From positions 2,666,001 to 2,730,000 of the forward strand of contig NZ_JABWRY020000001.1 in the NCBI RefSeq assembly GCF_014269205.2: a stretch of 64,000 nt of DNA, written 5' to 3'. The translations under genes were made by a program, and so were the position numbers. A model generated the notes under the pieces. It did not search any database. It was not told the origin of the DNA and was given only the letters and a program-made list of their open reading frames with translations. The first letter of the stretch is position 1. Every line of letters starts with the position of its first letter. Below, in pieces: positions 1 to 6,296 of this stretch. The stretch comes from Pseudomonas kermanshahensis (GTDB taxonomy: Bacteria; Pseudomonadota; Gammaproteobacteria; Pseudomonadales; Pseudomonadaceae).

Positions 1-123
1 TTCGAGGTTTACTGCAAGCATGTCGACCTGGAACATATACAGGGTCGCGTCGAGCTGCTTTTGAGGCATTCGAACACTGCCGGATTCATCAGCGCCGCTG
101 AGCCGTTGGAATACTGCGTTTGA
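1..123 (+). CDS. 3' end of an unrecognised gene (truncated by window start)
   Basis: Frame 1 is open from the first base to a TGA at 121-123 and encodes 40 residues of balanced, protein-like composition (FEVYCKHVDLEH near the start, ending AEPLEYCV). The start lies outside the window, so family and length cannot be judged. I do not recognise it. The alternative is that this is chance reading frame in an AT-richer accessory region; the mixed polar and hydrophobic composition favours a real C-terminus. Confidence 0.4.
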   Translation, partial: FEVYCKHVDLEHIQGRVELLLRHSNTAGFISAAEPLEYCV

Positions 124-463
124 TGTGAGCATTGACTGTCTTTTACTGAAAGGGGATATCCAGACCACCTGGGCATTTCTACTGAAATTGTTCTGGGGGC
201 TTCGACGATGTCGCAAAGATAACACATCAGATGCATTGAGCAATGCGAAGGAGGAGCAAAGCCCCTTTTGAAATCGTAGAATTACCAGATGCTTAATTTA
301 TGTCGAATAGCAACTTGCTAAATCTTGGTCAGCAATCAGGTCTTACTTTGCCTAAGTGCCACTTCACCTGAGGCCCGCTCGTCTGGAAAATCATGTGCGT
401 ACGTAACTCAAAGCTACGCTGATAGCCGAACCGCTGATGTTGCCGCCATGAGAGGAGCGCGCT
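124..463. other. Non-coding stretch with no identified feature
   Basis: About 340 bases without a convincing gene. Minus-strand frames here give cysteine- and serine-rich translations without any family resemblance. The only functional hint is a purine-rich ribosome-binding-like GAGAGGAG just before the small gene that starts at 464. No tRNA or convincing terminator was seen. Confidence 0.4.
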
Positions 464-766
464 ATGAAATACAGGGGAACCGAATGTAAGGCTGGGCATT
501 CCGCGCCCCGCGTAGTCGTAATAACTGACAGGGAGATCGGCTTGATTGTCGGAGTGGGTATATACCACAACAAATCACTGACAATGCTAGAGCATACGGA
601 CAAGCCTGATCAAAAGACTCAATCCTTCGATTCGGAAGATCATAGGTTTAAATTTGAATACCAGGAACTCGATGTTTTGATTCGAGATGATGACGCCACT
701 CCTAGCGATGATACTCAGAAAAGTCGCGACCCTGGTCTTGGTGATTCGGAAGATGACCGAGAATGA
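464..766 (+). CDS. Small acidic hypothetical protein
   Basis: 100 codons starting with ATG, preceded by a good ribosome binding sequence (GAGAGGAG ending 8 bases before the ATG). The N-terminal half contains a hydrophobic beta-like stretch (RVVVITDREIGLIVGVGIY, about residues 15-33); the C-terminal third is strongly acidic (DDDATPSDD, then DSEDDRE at the end). No family is recognised. It is followed within 20 bases by the first copy of a structured repeat element (784-905), an arrangement repeated by the gene at 998. It might be a chance frame, but the RBS and the repeated layout support it moderately. Confidence 0.42.
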   Translation: MKYRGTECKAGHSAPRVVVITDREIGLIVGVGIYHNKSLTMLEHTDKPDQKTQSFDSEDHRFKFEYQELDVLIRDDDATPSDDTQKSRDPGLGDSEDDRE

Positions 767-783
767 TTGAGAAAGCTGCGCGC

Positions 784-905
784 GCTCATGCAAGCGGAGC
801 GCGCAGGCCAAAGGCCGTAGGCGTGCGGATGGCAGCCCGAAGGGCCAAGACGCCCGCGTGACGGGTGGCTTGGTTCACAACAGCCCACCCCGAAAGGGGC
901 ACGCT
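784..905 (+). ncRNA. Structured GC-rich element, copy A (candidate RNA)
   Basis: A ~120-base element rich in short hairpins: GGCC-aaa-GGCC, GCCC-gaa-GGGC, CCCG-cgtga-CGGG and CCCC-gaaa-GGGG, ending GGGGCACGC. A diverged second copy lies at 1621-1747 with the same order of hairpins and conserved single-stranded blocks (AAGCGGAGCGCGCAGG, GGATGG, CACGC). Between copies the third stem changes on both sides (CCCG/CGGG versus CCGGC/GCCGG), as expected for selection on base pairing. GC content is visibly higher than in the flanking AT-rich island DNA. The strand is inferred from its position after a plus-strand gene. I cannot name a known RNA family for it. Confidence 0.6.
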
Positions 906-997
906 AAAAAAATTTCAAAATATTCTCTGTTCCACCTCAAGTTCTGAAAAATCGAACCGTTTATGACTATATAGACAAAGTCATTACTGAGAGTTTA

Positions 998-1570
998 ATG
1001 AGCTTGAGAAATACCACCGCACCAAAAGATCAAGTATTCAAACGTGAAATGCTCTGCTGGCGCGACAGAGAGCTTGATGAGCACTACGAATGCACCATCA
1101 AATCTGGAGGTGAGGGCGCAGTTCGGATCGAATTCGACTCTTACGGTCTGAATTTCAGCGCCGAAGTCGCATATGAGCTGGCCTTCTCTCTGTCAGAGGC
1201 CATCGCTTTCAATGATCAAACTGATCCAGAAACCACAACGGCAGCCGTTCGAGAAGACGATACCGTTCTGCAGCGAAAATTCCGACTGATTTCGGACTGG
1301 CATTTGAGCGCCACGGGTGAAGTGCCCTATACCGATGCAAGCCCCGAGCTTACGGACGCCCCAAGCGGGAATATCTTGGTAACGATCCGCACCCTCAAAC
1401 CTGGTGGCTTCGAGATGGAGCTCGAATGGATGGGGTACTCGTTCTCGAAAGACGATGCAGCCTGGCTAAAGGAGAAGCTACTCGAGGCCAGTGGACAGCA
1501 GTTGGAGGTCTACCCGCGAGAATGCCTTTTTGAAGTCGTCGGACGTCAAGGACATAAAATCCGGGGATGA
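998..1570 (+). CDS. Hypothetical protein, 190 aa, of accessory region
   Basis: 190 codons from ATG (GAGAG lies 4-8 bases upstream) to TGA. The product is soluble-looking, without signal peptide or membrane segments. Two related halves may exist: residues about 16-70 (ending in a helix SFSLSEAI-like segment) and about 95-175, each having a beta-rich part containing G-x-x-x-E/I and a motif of the type YGLNFSAEVAYEL (about 48-60) versus MGYSFSKDDAAWL (about 148-160). This internal similarity suggests a duplicated fold that places an alpha helix after a beta strand. No function can be assigned. The structured element copy B follows 50 bases after the stop. Confidence 0.65.
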   Translation: MSLRNTTAPKDQVFKREMLCWRDRELDEHYECTIKSGGEGAVRIEFDSYGLNFSAEVAYELAFSLSEAIAFNDQTDPETTTAAVREDDTVLQRKFRLISDWHLSATGEVPYTDASPELTDAPSGNILVTIRTLKPGGFEMELEWMGYSFSKDDAAWLKEKLLEASGQQLEVYPRECLFEVVGRQGHKIRG

Positions 1571-1620
1571 AGTGCTTCTTAAGGCCGGCGCTTGAATCAA
1601 CGGTCAGTTGGCGGGCTAGG

Positions 1621-1747
1621 GCGGCTCGATAGCAAGCGGAGCGCGCAGGCCTCCGGCCGGAGGCGTGAGGATGGAAGCCCAACGGGCAGGGACGCCGGCG
1701 CTAGCCGGTGGCGCTGTTTACGACAGCCGTCCCCAGCGGGGCACGCC
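1621..1747 (+). ncRNA. Structured GC-rich element, copy B (candidate RNA)
   Basis: Second copy of the element at 784-905. It retains AAGCGGAGCGCGCAGGC, the hairpins GGCC-tcc-GGCC, GCCC-aac-GGGC, CCGGC-gcta-GCCGG, a CTGT-ttac-GACAG-like arm and CCCC-agc-GGGG, and ends GGGGCACGCC. Loops differ from copy A while paired positions stay complementary. Like copy A it sits just downstream of a plus-strand hypothetical gene (998-1570); a minus-strand small gene (1761-2006) converges on its 3' edge. Confidence 0.6.
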
Positions 1748-1760
1748 AAGACCTATACAA

Positions 1761-2006
1761 TCAGCTTTTAGTTGGAGCCCCGGGGGCCTTTCTATGCGCT
1801 GGATCCACCAGATGCTTCAAGGCTTCGCGACTCTCTAGTATCTGGTCGCGAATCTCCTCTGGGTCGATCGACATCGTGCCGCGGTCAGTCACCCTGAGGG
1901 TCTTGAGGCTGTTCACCGCCTCGATGAATTGACGTTCACGCGCTTTCTCGGCTTCTGACCTTCGATCCGGGAAGCAGAAATCCCAAAGGCGGAATAGAAA
2001 TATCAT
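1761..2006 (-). CDS. Hypothetical protein, 81 aa, helical
   Basis: 81 codons, ATG start with AGGTG 5-9 bases upstream. The first 14 residues are hydrophobic and aromatic (MIFLFRLWDFCF), which could be a short membrane anchor or re-entrant segment. The remainder (about 15-75) is charged and predicted helical with heptad-like spacing (EKARERQFIEAVNSL, then EEIRDQILESREAL). The gene reads towards structured element copy B. No family recognised. The frame is more protein-like than the opposing plus-strand frame over the same bases. Confidence 0.55.
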   Translation of the reverse strand: MIFLFRLWDFCFPDRRSEAEKARERQFIEAVNSLKTLRVTDRGTMSIDPEEIRDQILESREALKHLVDPAHRKAPGAPTKS

Positions 2007-2223
2007 TGCGCACCTATGAAACCTGAATCGCTGAGGGAGGCAAATTCTAAATGATGCTGTTTATGCTCGCCAATGAGCTACAGTCATATGAGGTTGCCTC
2101 ACCTCAGCTCTGGTCGACTCAAAGAGGTTCTTCACCCATCACTTCCTTCCAGCATCTTGTGACTCAGCTGTCTTGCGACAGATAAAGCGACCAGCAGCAA
2201 AGACAGCTATTGAGGATCATGAG

Positions 2224-3315
2224 ATGGCCAACACTCTCACCAAAGCTGCCCGACATGCTAAAGCGGAACTCCACGTTGCCGGCATTGAGGTGGCACACGC
2301 GAAACTTCAGGAAGTCCTTGCTGCGCTCCTTGGCTACCACACCTACAGGGCACTCAAACACGAAGAGCATGATCAAGAGCTTGAGCATCATCTGTCCGAT
2401 GCAGAGTTCATCGTTCTCAACCAGGAGCTTGGCGAATGCCGTGCTGCTGAACTGTTCGAGCTCCCGGGCGAGGTGTTGCCCAAGTGCATAGCGGCGCTGG
2501 AGCAATGCCTGCCAACTCAGGTTCTTCCAAGCGTGGACGCTTACCTTGAGCGCCATGGAATGAACGCAGTAATCGCAGCTTTGACAAACAACCCGCAAAA
2601 GGGTGTGCACCTTGGGCCAGATTGGAGCTCGAGGTACAAGCTGAGCCCTGACCAACGCTTTTCATTTCATGAGCCAATTTGGGAAGCGCGTCGTTCATGG
2701 CAGGTGCATGCCGAAGTCTCATTGCAGAGCATTGCACCTGATGCTGAGTTTCAGGAAATCAATGTGCTGCTCACTCATGGGAAAGCAGGCCGCTCTGGAT
2801 TGCTCTTGAGGGGAGTCAAGCCAGTCAAAGGTAGCAGGACGGCTATTCAATGCACCCGAATGGCTGTGCAGGTTCAAAGGGATGACGGCTCAGTGGTACG
2901 GCCCTGGGCAGTTGCGGTTCTCGATATCCCCTCTGGAATTAGCATTGGAAGCGCTGTCTCGTTGGACGACACCCCAGACCGTCAAGCGGTCAACGCTTTG
3001 ACCGATGCGCTTGATTCGACTGCGCTTCGTGACAATGAAGGAGCGAGTGAAAACGAAGCCTATGGCATTATTCAGCTTGATATAGGTGACTCATTTAATT
3101 CAGAACGCTTTAAAAAAATAGCGTCAGAAGCCGGAATTGAAATCATCCACTATTATAATCGCACCAATCCAATGCGCGGACAAATAGAAGCTCTTTTTCA
3201 TAAAATTTCGAGATCAATAGGCATGAAGCAGCCGAACCCGCACCGCCTTAAGCCTAATTCAGATTCAGAAAGAATGACGATTGAAGATCTCAAGCAGCTC
3301 TTCAAAAAAAGCTGA
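2224..3315 (+). CDS. Hypothetical protein, 363 aa, with short helical N-terminal motif
   Basis: Start chosen at the ATG of 2224 because GAGG lies 8 bases upstream; an in-frame TTG at 2173 would add 17 residues but lacks a good binding site. Residues about 5-45 form an amphipathic helical segment (HAKLQEVLAALLGYHTYRAL) resembling short N-terminal segments seen on many Pseudomonas island proteins; the name of that family cannot be verified here. The middle (about 150-250) is beta-rich, and the last 60 residues are lysine- and serine-rich. There are no transmembrane segments or catalytic motifs I can name. It is followed by a stem-loop region (3342-3400) that may end transcription. Confidence 0.7.
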   Translation: MANTLTKAARHAKAELHVAGIEVAHAKLQEVLAALLGYHTYRALKHEEHDQELEHHLSDAEFIVLNQELGECRAAELFELPGEVLPKCIAALEQCLPTQVLPSVDAYLERHGMNAVIAALTNNPQKGVHLGPDWSSRYKLSPDQRFSFHEPIWEARRSWQVHAEVSLQSIAPDAEFQEINVLLTHGKAGRSGLLLRGVKPVKGSRTAIQCTRMAVQVQRDDGSVVRPWAVAVLDIPSGISIGSAVSLDDTPDRQAVNALTDALDSTALRDNEGASENEAYGIIQLDIGDSFNSERFKKIASEAGIEIIHYYNRTNPMRGQIEALFHKISRSIGMKQPNPHRLKPNSDSERMTIEDLKQLFKKS

Positions 3316-3341
3316 GGTCTTACTTCAAGTGTTTGCTCCTC

Positions 3342-3400
3342 AGTGCACAAGGAGGAGGGTGCAGGCCCTCCTTTCCGGCTTTATAGAAGCCAAGTGCACT
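3342..3400 (+). other. Three-way-junction-like inverted-repeat structure
   Basis: An outer pair AGTGCAC (3342-3348) / GTGCACT (3394-3400) encloses two hairpins: GGAGGG-tgcagg-CCCTCC (3354-3371) and GGCTT-tatag-AAGCC (3377-3391). An alternative hairpin CTCCT/AGGAG can form from 3337 to 3354, overlapping the first arm. There is no long T-run, so a simple intrinsic terminator is not convincing. It could be a terminator-like 3' end for the gene ending at 3315, a small structured RNA, or a recombination site. Bases 3401-3498 hold nothing else recognisable. Confidence 0.4.
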
Positions 3401-3498
3401 ATTCCCTGGCAACCGCCTGGAGTACCTGGGCCCGACGGAAAAGTGGGACGGGGGTGTACGGTGCCACCATGCGGCCACTCTGCTCTGAGCGCTAAACC

Positions 3499-3660
3499 TT
3501 AAGTGTCTGCCTCAATAGGCAGCCATTGCGGATGCACTGGCGCGATAACTGATTTCACCACGGCAATATTCTCTAATAACAGTGCGTGCAGGTCGGCGGC
3601 CTGACGATGTGAGGATAGATGCCAAGCAGGGCGACCCGCCCGGTGTTTGGCTTTACTTAG
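3499..3660 (-). pseudogene. Small coding fragment lacking a start codon, downstream of integrase-like gene
   Basis: On the minus strand a frame runs through about 50 protein-like residues (KHRAGRPAWHLSSHRQAADL, then LHALLLENIAVVKSV, ending WLPIEADT) to a TAA at 3499-3501. It begins right at the stop of the integrase-like gene, where GGAGGT occupies the usual ribosome-binding position, but no ATG, GTG or TTG lies at a suitable distance. Either a start codon was lost by a small deletion, or it is reached by a -1 shift from the upstream frame. I do not recognise the protein; its basic start suggests a nucleic-acid-binding partner of the recombinase. Confidence 0.4.
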
Positions 3661-4763
3661 ACCTCCGTAAACGGCCCTTTGGATAGCATGACAGGCGTTA
3701 GGCGCCGGATCTGATCAGCCGCTTGTGAGATCTCAGGGTTATCGGATGTCTTTGCCTCATCTGCCAGCATCTCTCTAATCGTTCTTAAAATATTCGCAAG
3801 GGCTCGCATATCAAGGGTGCCAGATGAGTGCTCCCTGGGAAAGAGGCTGAGAGCTGGCAAGGGTTGCATGGCGTCAATATTCATATAATTCAGATAGCGC
3901 TCGAAGGCTTGACCAAAAGCACGTGGCAACGGCCTAAAACCACCACCTTTGCGTTGGATCTCCTGCCAAACACCATCAATATTCCGCTTGAATTGATCAA
4001 TGCGGCCTGGACTGGCTCTATTGCCCAGCACTAGCCACATGGGGCGTAGCGAATGTCGAGCGATCATCAAATACATCGATATTACATGGATAGTATGAAC
4101 GCTCCGATCAAGGCTCTCGATTGCCTTCAACATCCAACTCAGGACTTCGTCGGAAATGAATCCTCGATCCTTTAGGGCTCTAAACTCGAGAGACCCGGGG
4201 GGCTTGGCGGCTACGTTCTCTCTATTGACCGATACGTCCCTAAGATAGAAATCTAGGAACTGCCTCACGCACTGAATCTCCTGTTGCGTCACATTTCGCT
4301 CGACATCAGGGTCGCTCCCGACACATTTGACTTTGAAAAGTGCCCAAGCAGGGTTGATCGACCAGTCTCGGAACTCATTCGCTGGGTTTCCCACAAACCT
4401 AGGTTGTCTGCTATCGGTTGTCCAGTTGCGCGGTGGGCTTTGAAGAAATTTGCAATAACGCTCATAGTCCGCACGCGTCCAATCAAGCAAGCAAAGCTCG
4501 TTCGCAAAGCTCCAATTGAGCATTTTTTCCAGCGCGACGATCCGGCGGCCATACTGCAGGTGAGAATCCAACGGACTCCAATTATGGGCCAGCCAACTGA
4601 TAAACCGTTCTGTGTACCAAGTGCAAATGAATGGCTGACAGACGCTACTAACCTCATGGAGGCGGATCGAGACTTGGAGATTTGCTAAGGCGTTAGGCTG
4701 ATCGCTGGGACACCAATACATGTACGGAGGGAAGATCGGGAATGGGATGAACGGCCGCGCCAT
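3657..4763 (-). CDS. Degenerate tyrosine-recombinase-like protein
   Basis: 368 aa from ATG. The layout resembles the long integrases that occur in Pseudomonas genomic islands: an N-terminal SAM-like core-binding part (about 40-180) and a C-terminal part with the pattern SMYLMIARHSLRPMWLVLGN (about 228-247), a basic FRPLPRAFGQAFERYL segment and a terminal QIRRLTP where active enzymes continue into the H-x-L-R-H box. The protein stops a few residues after this point, so the HxxR box and the nucleophilic tyrosine are absent, and the first catalytic arginine is not evident. It is probably inactive as a recombinase, or a domesticated accessory factor. A coding fragment follows directly (3499-3660). 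Family placement is inference from motif layout. Confidence 0.55.
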   Translation of the reverse strand: MARPFIPFPIFPPYMYWCPSDQPNALANLQVSIRLHEVSSVCQPFICTWYTERFISWLAHNWSPLDSHLQYGRRIVALEKMLNWSFANELCLLDWTRADYERYCKFLQSPPRNWTTDSRQPRFVGNPANEFRDWSINPAWALFKVKCVGSDPDVERNVTQQEIQCVRQFLDFYLRDVSVNRENVAAKPPGSLEFRALKDRGFISDEVLSWMLKAIESLDRSVHTIHVISMYLMIARHSLRPMWLVLGNRASPGRIDQFKRNIDGVWQEIQRKGGGFRPLPRAFGQAFERYLNYMNIDAMQPLPALSLFPREHSSGTLDMRALANILRTIREMLADEAKTSDNPEISQAADQIRRLTPVMLSKGPFTEV

Positions 4764-5182
4764 TGGTACACTCGCGAGCTAAAATTTTGGGGCATTGAAT
4801 TAGCTATACCAGATGAGTCGCGCATTGGCCAATCTGAGAGTGGAAATGATGAAACGGGGTTATATGAGAGGACAGCCTGAGGAGCGGTATGAGGATGTCA
4901 TCGCAAACGACTGATTTTACGTCGAACGGGGTTTCTTGGAGTTCCGACCGGGGATTGGTGGAAGTGGACACAACAACATGAGCATCTCCTCATAATATTC
5001 GATTTAACATAATATGCATTATGCGAACTCTCGTATAAACCCACACGCCCGTGGGATACCCAGATTCGAAACCAGTACCACGGCGACAACCCACCCAACC
5101 ATCCCATCCTTTGACCTTGGTTAACATCCCTGCAGATTCCCTCCACTAAAATCCGATCTCCGCACCCTTATGGGGATCTGGC
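4764..5182. other. Intergenic region between island and hldD
   Basis: About 420 bases between the divergent integrase-like gene and hldD. Base composition changes here from AT-rich island to chromosomal style. It should contain promoters for both flanking genes. An AT-rich near-palindrome surrounds CATAATATGCATTATG (about 5009-5024). The minus-strand frame at 4898-5146 gives a tryptophan- and cysteine-rich translation that I judge not to be a gene. No tRNA or direct repeats that would mark an attachment site were seen. Confidence 0.4.
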
Positions 5183-6214
5183 ATGACGATCATCGTAACC
5201 GGCGCCGCGGGATTCATCGGTAGCAACCTCGTACAGGCGCCCAACCAATGCAACCAAACCGAGATCATCGCCGTCGACGACCTCACCGCAGGCGACAAAT
5301 TCCTCAACCTGGCTGACAGTGACATCGCTGACTACCTGGACAAGGATGACTTCCTAGACCGGTTTCGGCGCGGACAATTTGGCAACGTACGTGCGGTGCT
5401 GCACCAAGGCGCATGTTCCAGTACCGTCGAAGCCGACGGCCGTTTCATGATGGATAACAATTATCGCTACAGCCGGGACTTGCTGGAGATTGCCCAGGCG
5501 CAACAGGTTCCGTTCCTGTACGCCTCATCGGCAGCAGTCTACGGTGCTGGCCAGGACTTTCGTGAACAGCGCGATTGTGAGCGCCCATTGAACGTCTACG
5601 GCTACTCCAAATTCCTGTTCGATCAGCATGTGCGCCGGCAGTTGTCAGCTTCGCGCAGTCAGGTCGTTGGATTGCGCTATTTCAACGTTTACGGGCCCCA
5701 TGAGCAGCATAAAGGCGCGATGGCATCGGTGGCCCTGCACTGTTTCAACCAGTACCAGGCCCGCGGCAAAGTCAGTCTGTTCGGCAGCTACGGCGGTTAC
5801 CCTAGCGGTAGCCATTTGCGTGATTTCGTCTCGGTGGATGACGTGGTCAGGGTCAATTTATTCTTCCTTGATCACCCGCAACTAAGCGGCATTTTCAATG
5901 TAGGTAGCGGACGCGCCCAGTCGTTCAATGATGTTGCGCTGGCAGTGATCAACCGATTACGCAAATACCAAGGCCAACCCCCACTGTCCTTGGAGATGGC
6001 CTTGCTTGAAGGCATTCTGGAGTACAGTGAGTTTCCTGAACATTTACGCGGCAAGTACCAGTGTTACACGTGTGCTGACCTGCAGCGCTTACGCGATGCA
6101 GGTTACAAGACGGCAACATTGACGGTGGAACAAGGGGTAAGTCTGTATTGTGATTGGTTGCAAGGCTTGCAAAGCCCGCCGCCTGCTCCTTTCAGCCAAG
6201 CGACGGCAGCTTGA
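5183..6214 (+). CDS. hldD: ADP-L-glycero-D-manno-heptose-6-epimerase
   Basis: 343 aa, slightly longer than the usual ~330. It epimerises ADP-D-glycero-heptose to the L-glycero form, the last step of heptose supply for LPS inner core, in the cytoplasm. The extended SDR fold is visible: NADP-binding GAAGFIGSN at residues 7-15, catalytic serine in YASSAAVYG (about 113-121), and YGYSK (about 138-142) supplying tyrosine and lysine. RYFNVYGP and [12 protein letters not shown] follow as in HldD. Residues 18-27 (VQAPNQCNQ) differ from the common LVKALN-type sequence, a minor divergence. ATG preceded by GGGGA. It stands alone, outside any LPS operon, and is followed by a strong hairpin. Confidence 0.93.
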   Translation: MTIIVTGAAGFIGSNLVQAPNQCNQTEIIAVDDLTAGDKFLNLADSDIADYLDKDDFLDRFRRGQFGNVRAVLHQGACSSTVEADGRFMMDNNYRYSRDLLEIAQAQQVPFLYASSAAVYGAGQDFREQRDCERPLNVYGYSKFLFDQHVRRQLSASRSQVVGLRYFNVYGPHEQHKGAMASVALHCFNQYQARGKVSLFGSYGGYPSGSHLRDFVSVDDVVRVNLFFLDHPQLSGIFNVGSGRAQSFNDVALAVINRLRKYQGQPPLSLEMALLEGILEYSEFPEHLRGKYQCYTCADLQRLRDAGYKTATLTVEQGVSLYCDWLQGLQSPPPAPFSQATAA

Positions 6215-6229
6215 TATTCGCAACTTCTT

Positions 6230-6269
6230 AACATAACTACGCTAAATATTCATTTAGTGTAGTTATGTT
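6230..6269. terminator. Bidirectional hairpin between hldD and TonB receptor gene
   Basis: AACATAACTACGCTAAAT pairs with ATTTAGTGTAGTTATGTT around a 4-base ATTC loop, an 18-bp stem with one G-T pair, followed by AAA on one side and TT on the other. It lies between two convergent genes, as expected of a shared terminator, though the AT-rich stem is unusual for this GC-rich genome. Confidence 0.7.
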
Positions 6270-6296
6270 TAAACCAGCCTAAAGGGGCCCTGCCGA

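Noticed and set aside
3281..3502. Plus-strand 73-codon frame after the 363-aa gene
   Set aside because: Begins inside the upstream gene, has low-complexity start and crosses the inverted-repeat structure; no RBS.
4898..5146. 82-codon minus-strand frame upstream of hldD
   Set aside because: Tryptophan- and cysteine-rich, no RBS, no family; overlaps the likely hldD promoter.
4764..5182. Search for a tRNA or attachment-site direct repeat at the island edge
   Set aside because: No cloverleaf or duplicated sequence was visible between the integrase-like gene and hldD; the other end of the island lies outside the window.
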